The notes: generated from the sequence alone by a model not told the origin. DNA of 64,000 nucleotides from Fistulifera solaris (GCA_030295235.1 AP026152.1:682001-746000), one strand, 5' to 3'; counted from the first letter of the stretch, positions 1 to 10,897 are shown. Numbers and translations are program-made.

Positions 1-495
1 ATTCGTGTATTGAATGGGATTGTAAAGCCACCCATCGAAGCAGAGCGACGAAAAGAACGGGGAGAAGAAGAAGAACAAAAGAGTGGTTTTACATGGCCGT
101 GGCAAGCCGAGTCGTCAAACGAGGATACGACTAGTATTTTAGAAGGATTGCCCGAAGCGGTCAAAGGGGCTTTTGTTTGCTTATTAACACGAGCGTTTGA
201 AGATGAAGGGGATGCCGAAAAGTTAGTTCCCATGTTGGATATGATGCAACACAGTGAAGATCCTTCCATTTCTCATGTCATGCGCAAATCGGATGGTAGT
301 GTGCAAGTCCGAGCGCGGAAAGCATTGGAGGGTGGTGAAGAACTTTTCAATCAGTATCGTTCCGAGTTGGAAGAAAGCATGCCGTATCATCGTTTCTTTA
401 CACGGTATGGCTTTGTTCCCGGAGTAGAAGAAGATATGATGAATTTGTTACAAGACAAATCTTCTATCTTCTTTGCTCAAACAGCCGAAGTTTAA
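1..495 (+). CDS. SET-domain protein methyltransferase, C-terminal part (partial gene)
   Basis: The frame is open from base 1, so the start lies upstream and only about 164 residues are visible. Near residues 77-89 is LDMMQHSEDPS, matching the asparagine/histidine-serine motif (NHS-like) that binds S-adenosylmethionine in SET domains of the SETD3/SETD6/Rubisco-LSMT group. It is followed by GGEELFNQY and FTRYGFVPG, the usual end of the SET domain in that group, and a short C-terminal tail. The family methylates lysine or histidine of non-histone or plastid proteins; the substrate cannot be read here. An acidic/basic low-complexity stretch (residues 13-26) interrupts the domain, as is common in algal members. 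The stop codon TAA overlaps the stop of the convergent next gene. What is seen is the motif series; the family is established; the substrate is unknown. Confidence 0.75.
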   Translation: MRVLNGIVKPPIEAERRKERGEEEEQKSGFTWPWQAESSNEDTTSILEGLPEAVKGAFVCLLTRAFEDEGDAEKLVPMLDMMQHSEDPSISHVMRKSDGSVQVRARKALEGGEELFNQYRSELEESMPYHRFFTRYGFVPGVEEDMMNLLQDKSSIFFAQTAEV

Positions 496-1202
496 CGTTG
501 TAAAGTAATTCTTGATTTCGAAAGAATTTTTGGTGCGTCGGCGTTTGTCATGTCATAAACAATTTCGAGTCCTTCCACTACTAGGTCGTTGTTATTGCTG
601 TTATTGTCACCGACCTTCCATTTCGTCACCACACGCCGTGGAAAGATCACCGGAATACCCCGATCATCTTCTTGTGTGACCAATTGAAACTCCGAGCTAA
701 ACACGGTCGATTCCGTACGTTCGGTGGCCCGTTTGGTCACTTTCATTTCTTTTGTTTTCCCATTGTTGTATTCCATTCGCAAGACGTTGGGATTCGATGC
801 CGACCACTGTGACGATCGTACCGTATTAGCAGTTATCGAATTTTCTAAATTGCCTTGATTGAAAGCACGATCGGCAATGACGATGTCCTCGTCGAATAAA
901 AGGAAACGAACGGGATATTCCAATAGTGTTGTTTGTTCGTCACTGCTACCAAATGATACTTGTCGACGCATGTTCCAAGTCCCCTGCCACGAAACAGGAT
1001 AATAGACATCCGGAGCTCCATAACCAGGAATTTTGGCTGAAGCACGACGCAATGTTGTTTCGGGAGGCGGTAAGAGAACAAAAAGTGACTGTTGCAGCAT
1101 ATCGCGTCGAGCCAGACTGTGGACTGTCGTCGTCCAAGCCGAGATGAATGGTAAGAAGAAACTGCTGAATAGACATATTGTCAGGCTGGATGTTAGCCTC
1201 AT
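492..1202 (-). CDS. Plastid-targeted DUF6816 protein
   Basis: A 236-residue protein beginning MRLTSSLTICLF, a signal peptide ending at ISA-WTTT, which resembles the diatom plastid cleavage site with an aromatic residue at +1. A second hydrophobic stretch preceded by ARR (LARRDMLQQSLFVLL) looks like a twin-arginine thylakoid signal, so a lumen location is possible. The mature part opens with IPGYGAPDVYYPVSWQGTW, characteristic of the DUF6816 family of cyanobacteria and plastids, whose function is not known. A longer frame begins at 1262, but I prefer the start at 1202: it puts the signal peptide at the N-terminus and leaves the TACCAGGTA motif at 1236-1244 outside the coding region. The gene is convergent with the SET gene and shares its TTAA stop. 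Confidence 0.75.
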   Translation of the reverse strand: MRLTSSLTICLFSSFFLPFISAWTTTVHSLARRDMLQQSLFVLLPPPETTLRRASAKIPGYGAPDVYYPVSWQGTWNMRRQVSFGSSDEQTTLLEYPVRFLLFDEDIVIADRAFNQGNLENSITANTVRSSQWSASNPNVLRMEYNNGKTKEMKVTKRATERTESTVFSSEFQLVTQEDDRGIPVIFPRRVVTKWKVGDNNSNNNDLVVEGLEIVYDMTNADAPKILSKSRITLQR

Positions 1203-1235
1203 GATAGTGATACGAGATGCTAAGAAAAGCAATTG

Positions 1236-1244
1236 TACCAGGTA
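1236..1244. promoter_or_regulatory. TACCAGGTA palindromic motif (copy 1 of 10)
   Basis: Exact TACCAGGTA, 34 bp upstream of the preferred ATG of the minus-strand DUF6816 gene. One of ten exact TACCWGGTA copies seen between genes in this window; role unknown. Confidence 0.5.
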
Positions 1245-1865
1245 AGTTGTTGTTGTCGTCAAAAGTGAACGAGAAAAGTGAGTCAGTCGTCACTCTTGTC
1301 ACAACTCGTGACTTGGACCTTGTAAGTAAGTTACCCTCATCCCTTATCATGTTTCGTACTATGAGCTGGTAAGAACTTTTTGTGAGTCAAAAGGGCGACG
1401 TGGCCCAGGATCGGCATCTTTTGACTTTTGACACGGACGGAAAGTTCAATGGGGATAAAGAACGCGCACCGAAGTCTTCTGGAGTCGTGAGTCAGTAGTA
1501 TTTGCAAGACAAGATTTCTGGCGGCAAGATACCACGACGTCATACTACAGCATGGAACAAAGTAAGTTCATTGGAACCTGACGCAGATGTAGGTCACTCT
1601 ACGAAATTCTGACCCATTCTGACGAAATTCGCACGATGGCGGGTTCCGATGCGCCACCAACTCACTCTCGATGAACAGTACAACTCCAAGTGGTACCGGT
1701 ACTCCGAACTCCGTACCTTTTGTACTGCGAATTCCAACTCAGCGCGATCCGATTGAATTCTCAAGAAGAAGAAAAAAAATCTCACAAAAGAGCAACCAAG
1801 CGATCACTCTTCTTTTATTGTTCTTGCTGTTATTGAATGAATCATCATCATTAGCCTACATCATC

Positions 1866-3374
1866 ATGAAAACTTCTTCGACGAATAATACAAGGACTGT
1901 GTATTGTGGCAGAAGCGTACCTTGTGTCTATTCTGCACTCCTTCTTCTTCTTTTCCTGCTTTCCTCATTTACAACACTCCAAGCCTACGTGACATCTCCC
2001 GGAGCCGTCCCGGTGCATCGACAACGCGCCTTCTTACAAGAAATCACGATCGATTTGTGTCAAACGACGACACCATTGTCAAATGAACAACTCTCACAAG
2101 CTCCGAAACTGTTGGAAGCCTGGAGCAAACAACCGACAGCGCAAGCTGCAATGCAAAGTGAAAAATTGGTCGCAAGGGTGATTGCCGAAAAGAAAGCGGG
2201 CAATGGAGCGGCCGATTTGACCGTGCGGGATTACAACTGCTTATTGTCGACGTGGTGCAGTCTGCAAAACAACGCCGAGCGTTGTGAACAAATTGTCGAA
2301 ACAATGCAAGCTGTCGGTGAACCATTGCCGAATTTGGATTCTTTCAAACTAGTCTTGAAAGCGTGGAGACAACAACGGCCTGTCGATCCGACGTATGCGC
2401 CCTTTCGTGCACAGCGCATTCTGGATTGGATGATTCGGTTGTATAGTAATGGAGAAAATGCACAGGCCTTGCCGGATGCCGAGTGTTTTGATATGTGCTT
2501 GACGATTTGGAGTCGATCGGGTCATCCCGAAGCACCCGAGCGGACGGAAAAGTTGTTGGGGGCTATGGAACGATTGCATCGGTCGACCGGGGCGGCCAAG
2601 CCACGCCATACGAGTTTCAATGCGGTATTGGCGGCGTGGAGCAAGTCGCATCGTCCCGAGGCGGCCGATCGGGTGATGGATATTTTGAGTTTCATGGAAT
2701 TGTTGGCGTCGCACGGAGAATTGACCCTCGACGCAGCATCGTACAACACGGTCATGAATACGGTACTCTTGACAACCGAGGCCGGAGATGCTTCGTTGAA
2801 AGCACAAGCCATTCTCAAGCACGCACTCAAAGCACAAAAACGAGATCCGGAACATGTGCAATTAGAAACGATTTTGTTCAATTCGGCCATCGGTGCGCTG
2901 GCGAAAAGTAAAGCTCCCGGAGCCTTTGTCAAGGCCCGAACCATTCTGGATCGACAAATTACATTGTACGAAAATGGTTGCACGACGTGTCGACCGGATG
3001 TGGTAGGATACACTTCCGTCATTGCTTGCTGTGCGGCAGAGACCATCGAGCGCACCGCGGCTTTTGCGACCGCCATGCAAACCTTTCAAGAAATCGAAAC
3101 ACCCAATCACATTACTTACGGCACCATGTTGAAAGCGTGTGCCAAACTATTGCCCCATGACGCACCCGCCCGTCGAAAAGCGGTGCGCCACTTGATGGCA
3201 AAAGCCAAAGAAGCGGGATGTGTGGGAGACATGGTCGTTTCACGGTTGCGGGAAGCGACCCCGGAATTGTACAAGGAATTGTTGGAAGGACACAGTAAGA
3301 AGCAATTACCGCCAGAATGGACCCGAAATATCGATGAGTCGTCCAAGAAAAAGGGACGTCGGGCCGAAGTATAG
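1866..3374 (+). CDS. Pentatricopeptide repeat (PPR) protein, organelle-targeted
   Basis: 502 residues from the ATG at 1866; the frame is open further upstream (to 1671), but this ATG places a hydrophobic leader (ALLLLLFLLSSFTTLQA-Y) at the N-terminus, as expected for a plastid precursor. The rest is a run of about 35-residue helical hairpins of PPR type, for example RDYNCLLSTWCSLQNNAERC, SFNAVLAAWSKSHRPEAADR, SYNTVMNTVLL and TYGTMLKACAKLLP. PPR proteins bind organellar RNA and affect its processing, stability or translation. No DYW, E or SMR domain is visible at the C-terminus, which ends in a basic KKKGRR tail. The RNA target cannot be inferred. Upstream bases 1263-1865 hold no other convincing gene. 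Confidence 0.82.
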   Translation: MKTSSTNNTRTVYCGRSVPCVYSALLLLLFLLSSFTTLQAYVTSPGAVPVHRQRAFLQEITIDLCQTTTPLSNEQLSQAPKLLEAWSKQPTAQAAMQSEKLVARVIAEKKAGNGAADLTVRDYNCLLSTWCSLQNNAERCEQIVETMQAVGEPLPNLDSFKLVLKAWRQQRPVDPTYAPFRAQRILDWMIRLYSNGENAQALPDAECFDMCLTIWSRSGHPEAPERTEKLLGAMERLHRSTGAAKPRHTSFNAVLAAWSKSHRPEAADRVMDILSFMELLASHGELTLDAASYNTVMNTVLLTTEAGDASLKAQAILKHALKAQKRDPEHVQLETILFNSAIGALAKSKAPGAFVKARTILDRQITLYENGCTTCRPDVVGYTSVIACCAAETIERTAAFATAMQTFQEIETPNHITYGTMLKACAKLLPHDAPARRKAVRHLMAKAKEAGCVGDMVVSRLREATPELYKELLEGHSKKQLPPEWTRNIDESSKKKGRRAEV

Positions 3375-3529
3375 CCTCGGCGATGCATCTAATTTGATCC
3401 ATTTTTGTACAGTTTTCCTCCTATTAATATTCTTTCATTAAAAACTTAGACCTATAATAGATTATTTTTTATACAAGTGACTCTATCGTTTCTAATGCGT
3501 TGTTGTAGCTCATTATTGATTATACTTTG

Positions 3530-5740
3530 TTACAATTGCTTCAAGGCATCTCGTACCATTTCACAAGCAGCAATACCATCGTGGTGGTCTGTTATTTGTA
3601 TCAACTTTGCTGCGTCTAGTGAGCATGCCGCTTTCCACAACGCCTTGACTTGTTGAATGTTATAGATGGCTTCTTTCACTGGATCACTTCGCTGTGGGAA
3701 CGTGTCAAAATAAAAATGCCCTCGATAGTTTGCTTGGCGTAATTGATACATTACTTCTAACGCCATGGAAGGATGAACGGACCCAAACAACAAGCCGTCT
3801 TCCGCAGCCAGTCGCGTGTACCCATCGTTCAGTTGTATGCCAAACAATTTGTCGTATTGTGCCACCAATGCAATGCTCTGTGCTGGATTCTCACCGGCCA
3901 TCAGCATGTGACCCACGTCCATCGTCAATCCAAAATTATCTCTTTGCACGTCTTGACACAACAATAAGGCCGTGCCCGTGCTCGGAACTAAAAAGAAGCG
4001 GGTATTCTCGTCGGTCGGTTTGAACTCCAAAGATAATTTGATTTGCGGGTAAGCATCACAACACCGTTGGAAGGCTTGCACCATTTGTTGCCATTTCTTA
4101 CGATAATCAATCTGAAAAGGATAATCGTAACCATCAAAGGCGGACCAGACCACCACCTCTCGACAACCCAAAAACATAGCCGCTTCAGCCGCTTGCAGTG
4201 TCATTTGGATTGCTTCTTCACGACGCTGTGCTTCTGGATGCAAGAACGACCCCAAAGCGAATCGTTCGGCCGGATAGCGCAAACACACTGCCCCAGCTTG
4301 CAAGCGACAGGCCGCCAGGGCTTCTTTTAACTCCGATAAAGAATGTGAATGGAAATGTTGCGGATAATTGAAATCGACACAAGTCAATCCAGGTATTGTC
4401 GCTTGTCGTTTCAACCATTCCATGACCGACCCCTTGCTATTCGTTTCGTCGGGGTTCCACAAATCCCATCGATCCTTCATGGAATTCAAACGGGAACCAA
4501 TGAGAAAAGGAAACTCGGTCTCTTTGGCGGCTTCTGCTGGTACTGTTGTTTGTTTGAAGTCGCTGTCCGTTTTGCGCGTGTCGCTTTCCTCATCAAAACT
4601 TTCTGACATTGACTGAAGTTCGTTTTCTCGCCGTTCTTTTAAGGATTCCCACAACGACAAGGCCTGATCGTACTGTTCTTGGACTCGTTGTAATGTCGGA
4701 GCCGCCGCGACAGCTCCCATGGTTTGTACCGCACACGCCCCCGCCGCCGCCGCCCACGCCAAGGGTGGTTCTTGTCTTTGGAGTAATGCCGCCACAAAGG
4801 CCGCACGAAAACAATCGCCCGCCCCCGTTTCATCGACCACGTTGGTAACAGGTACGGCTGGAACATGCAATGGTCGGGTTGTCGAAGCATCAGCACTACA
4901 AGGAGGAAACCATGTCGCTCCTTGTCGACCTTGTGTGACAATCACATGGTTCGCATGACAGTGTTGTTGCAAGAATTGGACTTGTTCATTTACGGTAGAC
5001 AGCGGATTGTTGTTGCTGTCACTAGCAGAATGTTTACTCTTCATTTTCTGCACCAATCGCTGTAATTCGGTTTCATTGGGCATGAGATAATCCACATACG
5101 GCAAATGATGCATCGGTCGATCCGCTCCTCCCACATCTTGTACGGTGATTATGTGCGGAAAATGAGTCTTGACATAACGACACAAGAATTGATTGACAAA
5201 ATCGGGAATCTCGCATTGCAATAAAATGCATTGAATGTTGTGTGACTGAATCAATTGATGCAAATACGGCCAAATCATGGTCGGTTGTTGTTGCAATTGA
5301 TTTCCGATCGTCTTCCATTCCTCCCAACCGTATTCATTGCTGCCTCCACTGACAATGGCACTGACTTGTCCCGTATTTTCACACAATGTGATATAACCTC
5401 TTCCGCAGGGTAATTGTGGATGCGATCCGCACTGCCAAAGCAAGGAAGATGACAACAGATCCGATGGATCGGGCAGATCGTAGCCGACTTGTCCGACGAA
5501 ACACACGGCTTTGTCTTTCAGTAATAATTTCGACAAGGCCACGGCTTGTGTCAATCCTTTTCCGCCCCATTGATGCCACGGCATTCGTAAGGTTGTCAAG
5601 TTTTCTCCTTCTTGCGGCATGCGTTCGACGGGTAAATACGTATCAATGTTGACAGAACCCACCACGAGGACATTGGCGGCAGTCTGTATTGTGAAATGAA
5701 AGCATAGTATTATGCAGAGCATAAGGGCGGATTGTAGCAT
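3530..5740 (-). CDS. Ribokinase (PfkB)-sugar isomerase (TIM barrel) fusion protein
   Basis: 736 residues with an N-terminal signal peptide (MLQSALMLCIILCFHF...). Residues about 23-350 are a PfkB/ribokinase domain: VLVVGSVNIDTYLPVERMP at the start, WGGKGLTQAVA where ribokinases have GGKGANQA, and DETGAGDCFRAAFVAALL, the PfkB signature with the catalytic aspartate in GAGD. After an acidic linker (about 365-425) comes a xylose-isomerase-like TIM barrel of the sugar isomerase/epimerase superfamily: CVDFNYPQHF, LEFKP, MDVGHML, QLNDGY and YFDTFP are at the expected positions of metal and substrate ligands. The two activities could act in turn on one sugar (isomerise, then phosphorylate), but the substrate is not known. 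The leader suggests entry into the secretory route or plastid. Kinase and isomerase calls are firm; coupling is inference. Confidence 0.82.
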   Translation of the reverse strand: MLQSALMLCIILCFHFTIQTAANVLVVGSVNIDTYLPVERMPQEGENLTTLRMPWHQWGGKGLTQAVALSKLLLKDKAVCFVGQVGYDLPDPSDLLSSSLLWQCGSHPQLPCGRGYITLCENTGQVSAIVSGGSNEYGWEEWKTIGNQLQQQPTMIWPYLHQLIQSHNIQCILLQCEIPDFVNQFLCRYVKTHFPHIITVQDVGGADRPMHHLPYVDYLMPNETELQRLVQKMKSKHSASDSNNNPLSTVNEQVQFLQQHCHANHVIVTQGRQGATWFPPCSADASTTRPLHVPAVPVTNVVDETGAGDCFRAAFVAALLQRQEPPLAWAAAAGACAVQTMGAVAAAPTLQRVQEQYDQALSLWESLKERRENELQSMSESFDEESDTRKTDSDFKQTTVPAEAAKETEFPFLIGSRLNSMKDRWDLWNPDETNSKGSVMEWLKRQATIPGLTCVDFNYPQHFHSHSLSELKEALAACRLQAGAVCLRYPAERFALGSFLHPEAQRREEAIQMTLQAAEAAMFLGCREVVVWSAFDGYDYPFQIDYRKKWQQMVQAFQRCCDAYPQIKLSLEFKPTDENTRFFLVPSTGTALLLCQDVQRDNFGLTMDVGHMLMAGENPAQSIALVAQYDKLFGIQLNDGYTRLAAEDGLLFGSVHPSMALEVMYQLRQANYRGHFYFDTFPQRSDPVKEAIYNIQQVKALWKAACSLDAAKLIQITDHHDGIAACEMVRDALKQL

Positions 5741-5867
5741 CTTGTTATGCGTAACTTATGATGAAATCAATGAAAGGCATATAATCACAGAAGAATGGGA
5801 ATTTTCGAGGCTTCGATCGTCGAGCGTTGATACGACGCCGCCATGGTCGAAATAATGAGGTCACCCT

Positions 5868-6889
5868 TGAAATTGCACTATGAAACGAAGTGTTTGTTTA
5901 CGCCAGCCAAGACTGGATTGTACAGTAGTCATGAGTCATGAACCGAACAACAAAGGGTTCCGTTTTGCGTCTTTCGCCTCCGTCCAGTGTCATTCAACTG
6001 CGAATATAATTATATTTACGGGTAAATAAACTTGCAACAATGACGATTCTGAACTACTTGTTAAGATGTCCTTTTATTTTTCACGTCGAAAATCCGCGGA
6101 TCGATACCTTGAAATTTCACTATACAACGGAGTGTTGGTTTACGCCAGCCAAGACTGGATTGTACAATAGTCATGAGTCATGAACCGAACAACAAAGGGT
6201 TCCGTTTTGCGTCTTTCGCCTCCGTCCAGTGTCATTCAACTGCGAATATAATTATATTTACGGGTAAATAAACTTGCAACAATGACGATTCTGAACTACT
6301 TGTTAAGATGTCCTTTTATTTTTCACGTCGAAAATCCGCGGATCGATACCTTGAAATTTCACTATACAACGGAGTGTTGGTTTACGCCAGCCAAGACTGG
6401 ATTGTACAGTAGTCATGAGTCATGAACCGAACAACAAAGGGTTCCGTTTTGCGCCTTTCGCATCCGTCCAGTGTCATTCAACTGCCAATATAATTATATT
6501 TACGGGTAGATAAAGTCGCAACAATGACGATTCTGAACTACTTGTTAAGATGTCCTTTTATTTTTCACGTCGAAAATCCGCTGATCGATACCTTGAAATT
6601 TCACTATGAATCGGAGTGTTGGTTTACTGGATTGTACAGTAGTCATGAGTCATGAACCGAACTACGTTGGGTTCCGTTTTGCGTCTTTCGCCTCCGTCCA
6701 GTGTCATTCAACTCCGAATATATTCATACTTACGGGAAAATAAACTTGCAACAATGACGATTCTGAACTACTTGTTAAGATGTCCTTTTATTTTTCACGT
6801 CGAAAATCCGCGGATCGATACCTTGAAATTTCACTATAAATCGGAGTGTTAGTTTTCGCCAGCCAAGACTGGATTGTACAGTAGTCATG
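5868..6889. repeat. Tandem array of 242-bp units, repeat family A
   Basis: The marker GACTGGATTGTACA recurs at 5911, 6153, 6395, 6625 and 6867, giving steps of 242, 242, 230 and 242 bp (the fourth unit lacks 12 bp). Units are near identical and contain AGTCATGAGTCATGAACC and TCACGTCGAAAATCCG. About 4.2 copies. A diverged, inverted array of the same family lies at 14505-15232. The 66-codon frame inside the array shows no protein similarity that I recognise. Confidence 0.9.
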
Positions 6890-7593
6890 GTTTCATTTGT
6901 CGCGATGCGTTTGATTTAAACAATACGAATGCTTCTGGCAGAACAAGGATCACAATACATGGTTAAGGATCGACCTGTGTAGGGGTTTCACAGAAACCAT
7001 TTTGCTTGACTTGGGTTGAAACTTCGATCTGCGACAAGGTTTGCGGCTCATGTCGTAGAGCCGTGAACTATCAGATTGATTATATAGTACAGTTTCATGT
7101 CCTCCGTAAACCTACAGATTAATGGTATAGTATATTCGTAAAATACTCTTCCATGATTTTCGGCGTGAACCGCCGAGCCGTGCATTGTGCATGCACCTGC
7201 TTATCAAAGCAAGATAAAATGCTTATTTGACATTATTTTTTATAGTCTAGCTGAAATAAATTTCTCTGATTAGCTTTGAGACCTGAGACCTCGATTTTTC
7301 GGGAGAATTTATTTTAGCTCATGACTGAATACCAGTCGTTAAAAAAGTAGTCTACACTTGAGCGGATAGTGCCTACGATGAGTGGACAGAAAGGCAGACG
7401 CATTGGGATGGGGCGCCTTTTTTTCACACCAATATTTAGTATAATATAATTCTCTAAAAACAAAAAAGCGGCCGCGCGTGTATTATTATGCGCAAAATGC
7501 TATTGCTGATTGCTGCTGTCTTCAAACTTGAAACTGAACTTATTGCAAGGATTTGTTTACTCGTATCCTGTATAATAGATACATTACTAGAAT
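6890..7593. other. Non-coding interval before TDP1
   Basis: About 700 bp with no supported gene. It holds one copy of the dispersed CAGTCATGA element (7318-7373) and presumably the TDP1 promoter. Confidence 0.5.
7318..7373 (-). repeat. Dispersed 55-bp element E (TDP1 upstream)
   Basis: On the minus strand: CACTATCCGCTCAAGTGT, then ACGACTGGTATTCAGTCATGA within about 55 bp. It matches the other copies in its CACTATA-like start, AAGTGT core and GACTG...CAGTCATGA end. It lies about 220 bp before the TDP1 start. Confidence 0.5.
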
Positions 7594-9715
7594 ATGAAAC
7601 GATCACGACCATGGGATAAACACGAACGTCCCAATCCTTTTGTGAAAACGACGACAACGACGACAACGACCTTTACATCCTCGACAACCAAAATCACTCG
7701 AACGGTGACTGCAATTCCAGCAGCATTTTCACACGACAGCAATCATTCGACACTTAAGCCCATTCCTTGTATCGAAATTGAAGGCACTTTGTTTTACAGT
7801 GATCGCTTTTATTTGCATCGCACAATCTACGATAAGTATGATGCGCGCGACCCTTCTCGACCCAATAACAAATGTCATTGCGGAGTCAAACAGCCGCTTC
7901 CTCTCTTCGATCGAGCTGCTTTGATTCTATCATTAGATCTAAAGGCGGTCATTTGGAGTACTTTTTCGATGGAACCGGAAGCGTGGGCGTCGGAATATCC
8001 TACTTTGTTCGGACCAACGGCAACGATACCGACCTTGGTGATGCACGGGAAAAAGGGATGGACGTGTGACCAACAGCAACAACAGCAATCTGTGGAGGAT
8101 GACGACTCTATTATAGAAGAAGAAGAAATTCGACTGGATGACGATAGTCTTGCGACACAACCTCCGAAAGCCACTACGAGGAATCAGCAAAACAATCACA
8201 ATTACTTCGCATTCCCCGAAACGGTGCAGTTCAGTGAAATCACCGCGTCATGGATACCTCCCAACGATCTGGCGCGGGTTTCAAAGATCATGGACGACGA
8301 AACGGGGTGTTTGTCTCCCGAGTTGCTGGCAGTACGAAAGTCATGCAAAGGCGTGCATCATCCGAAATACATGTTGTTATTCGAAACCAGCGGGGCAGTG
8401 ATTGCGGTCGTGTCAACCGCCAATATGACGACCAGTCGTACCATTGATGCGTCGTGGATGCAGCGATTTCCTCCGATCAATCATCGTAAGGAAAATTCGA
8501 CAGCACCATCCTGTAGTGATTTTGGTCTCGCCTTGGCCCATTTCATGCAGCACCAAATGCTCAGTACACGCGCCCATCAAATGACGCTCACGACCTTTCT
8601 GCAACGACATCTGGGATGGAAATCGTTGCGTGATTTGTTGCGTCTGTATTCGTTTGACGAGGCGCAAGTGCACCTCATGCCCATTGTGCCGGGCATATTT
8701 CCTTTGGAAGTGCCAGCGCCGCCAAAAGAAGAAGACATCAAGAAAAAGTCTACTGTTTTGTTCGGACAGCAGCGTATGGCGCAAGTCTTGCAACAACTTA
8801 CGGCAGGAAAATCGCCGTCGTTGCCCCCGAGTCTACTATCGGATCACGATCGTTTGCTTTGTCAACCGACGAGTTTGGGGGCCGAATGGACGGTCGAACA
8901 AATGTCGAGTATGGTACACGCCTACTTGGGTCATGTCATTCCACAACGTCCACACGTTGATATGTTGAAGCGATTGGATATCATTTGGCCAACGGATTAC
9001 TATGTTCAACAAGTCAAAACTGTTCTTCATGATGCAACAACAACGACGACCAGTGCTTCGATATTGAATGCTTTTCCTACTGAAAACAGTTCTCACGCAT
9101 CGTCGCAACTCGCTTGCAGCGGATATCTCTTCTTGTCATCCGAGACCTTCAATCGCATACCCATTGACTGTCTATCACGAATGGTGCTTTGGGAACCTTG
9201 CTATCCGGAGTCCACAAAAGACCACACTGGTGCCACATATCAAAAGCATCGCTCGCGTCTTTCACGGCAATGACTACCTCATCCGCAAAGATCACGGAAT
9301 TCCGAAATGCGAAGAATTGTTTTCGTGGTTTTTGTTGACGAGTGCGTGTCTTTCGCGGGGAGCACAAGGCGTTTGCATCGACCAGGCCATGCATTATGCC
9401 AATTTCGAACTCGGTGTACTTTTTTCCAGTCGATTGGCGGATCACGAAGAGAAGCGACTGTATGGCTGGAAGCCATCGCAATGTGCTTGTCACACAAAAG
9501 AAAATAGTACGGCAAACACCGCTCGACTGATTCATTTGCCTCTCCCCTATTGTGTACGTCCGCCCCCTTACCAAGAAGACGAAGAGGAAGTGGAATTTTG
9601 TGAGACGCCGTATTTTCACGAAGTGACTTCGGGCTCTGTTGCCGTGGGCAATATGCGATACACACCGTACGGTGCCGCCATGGCAGAGAAACTAGCCAAG
9701 AAAGAAAGTGCATAG
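7594..9715 (+). CDS. TDP1: Tyrosyl-DNA phosphodiesterase 1 (TDP1), frame change near 9.2 kb
   Basis: TDP1 removes topoisomerase I peptides and other adducts from DNA 3' ends in the nucleus. The first HKD motif is present as GVHHPKYMLLF (H and K two residues apart), followed by VVSTANMT. The second is VPHIKS, followed by LLTSACLSRGAQG and NFELGVLF, the usual TDP1 C-terminal motifs. The N-terminal half also has IPTLVMHGKKGW as in the family. The two halves are in frames offset by one base: the first frame runs 7594-9273 and the second covers roughly 9110-9715, so a one-base change lies about 9170-9230. No GT-AG intron of normal size fits. With one base removed the gene is 706 codons, and all catalytic residues are present. 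A Gln run (QQQQQQ) and an acidic insert lie near residues 150-180. Confidence 0.85.
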
Positions 9716-9820
9716 GAGATTGGAGTGGACGGCTACGTTGTAAAGTCATCAGTCATCAGACGAGTCTATGTAAATCAAATTAAAAACAGTTAGGTCACGG
9801 TTTCGCCGATCACATCGCTT

Positions 9821-10674
9821 TCATAAGAGCAACGTTAGACAGCTTACTCCGACTCCGACGCCAAAGTGTGCGACAACATTATTGGCAAAAGAGGTTGTAG
9901 TCGGTTCTACTACAGTGGTAGAAGGAAGAAATTCATCACTAGGAGCTTCCACTGGAGCTACAACAGGGCTTTCCACGCTTGCAATGGGCTGCGAGTCTGA
10001 TTCGACCGGCGAAGCCACCGGAGACTCATCGTCCTCTTCGTCAACGACCGGCGACGCCACCGGTGACGAGGCAACAGGTGAAGAGGAGGGAACAGTAGAT
10101 GATTGTGAGCAGTCGACCTCACCATCATCACCTGGGACATCCAAATAGATATCAAAACGAACAAGGCGACTCCCATCGTCCGCTTCGGTAATTTCGACCG
10201 CTTGCAACGTACGACTGGGCTGATAGCCAAATTCTTCCCCTACAAAGTACATCTGCGTCACCAACAATTCTTCGTCAACCCGTGACGCTCGAACATGAAC
10301 ATGTAGAGGCCGTCCTGTATAAAGAGCAGGATAGGTTTGTGTATAATTGTACTTTCCACACGCTTCTGTCACCATCATTCCTCGATATTCATCGTCGCGA
10401 TACCCTTCTTCCCCCGCATACCAGATTTCAATGGTAATACCCGACAGTCCTTTAGTACAGTCTTGAGCACTGAGAACATTACCGGAAACTTTCAACTGAT
10501 TGCTCGGATCTTGCAACAAAATTTCGGGTCCGATGCGGGTCGCACGAGGCGAGGCTGCGACATAAAAGGACCTAACATATCCGTCGGCGTTTCACTGGAA
10601 GGACACGTTTGACTGACGACCACAAGGAATACTTGCAGCAGAAGGAAACAGCGTAGGCTTTGATGAAAATCCAT
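9821..10674 (-). CDS. Secreted intradiol ring-cleavage dioxygenase-like protein, frame change near 10.54 kb
   Basis: 284 codons once a one-base change near 10530-10560 is allowed. The start at 10674 gives a signal peptide (MDFHQSLRCFLLLQVFLVVVSQ). The core has VSGNVLSAQDCTKGLSGITI, then TEACGKYNYTQTYPALYTGR and PLHVHVRAS. The tyrosine and two histidines of YTGRPLHVH correspond to Fe(III) ligands of intradiol dioxygenases, which open catechol-type rings. The C-terminal third is Ser/Pro/Val-rich (repeated SPVAS and APVEAP units), resembling wall or mucin-like linkers, and ends in a hydrophobic tail that could be a GPI-anchor signal. The break falls at GACCCGAAATTTT; one more C would join SDP to EILLQDPSNQ. 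Substrate unknown; an extracellular aromatic substrate is inference. Confidence 0.75.
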
Positions 10675-10842
10675 GGTAAATTCGTGAAAGGTTTGTTTTT
10701 AAGAAAAATGAATGTGTCCTCTTTCTTCTTTCGCCTTTGCGTCAATGTTTTCTTTTTCCGCCGTGCGAATAAAAAAATCATTAAGGTTTTTGATCGTGTT
10801 AAATCACGCAGTAACGGACCGACAGAGACTGTCTTCGAACTG

Positions 10843-10897
10843 ACTATGGACCCAAAGTGTTGGTTCAGGGAAACCACGAATGCATTTCAGTCATGAG
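10843..10897 (+). repeat. Dispersed element E
   Basis: CTATGGACCCAAAGTGTTGG followed by ACCACGAATGCATTTCAGTCATGAG. It lies between the divergent dioxygenase and SLC4 genes, about 170 bp upstream of the dioxygenase start. Confidence 0.55.
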
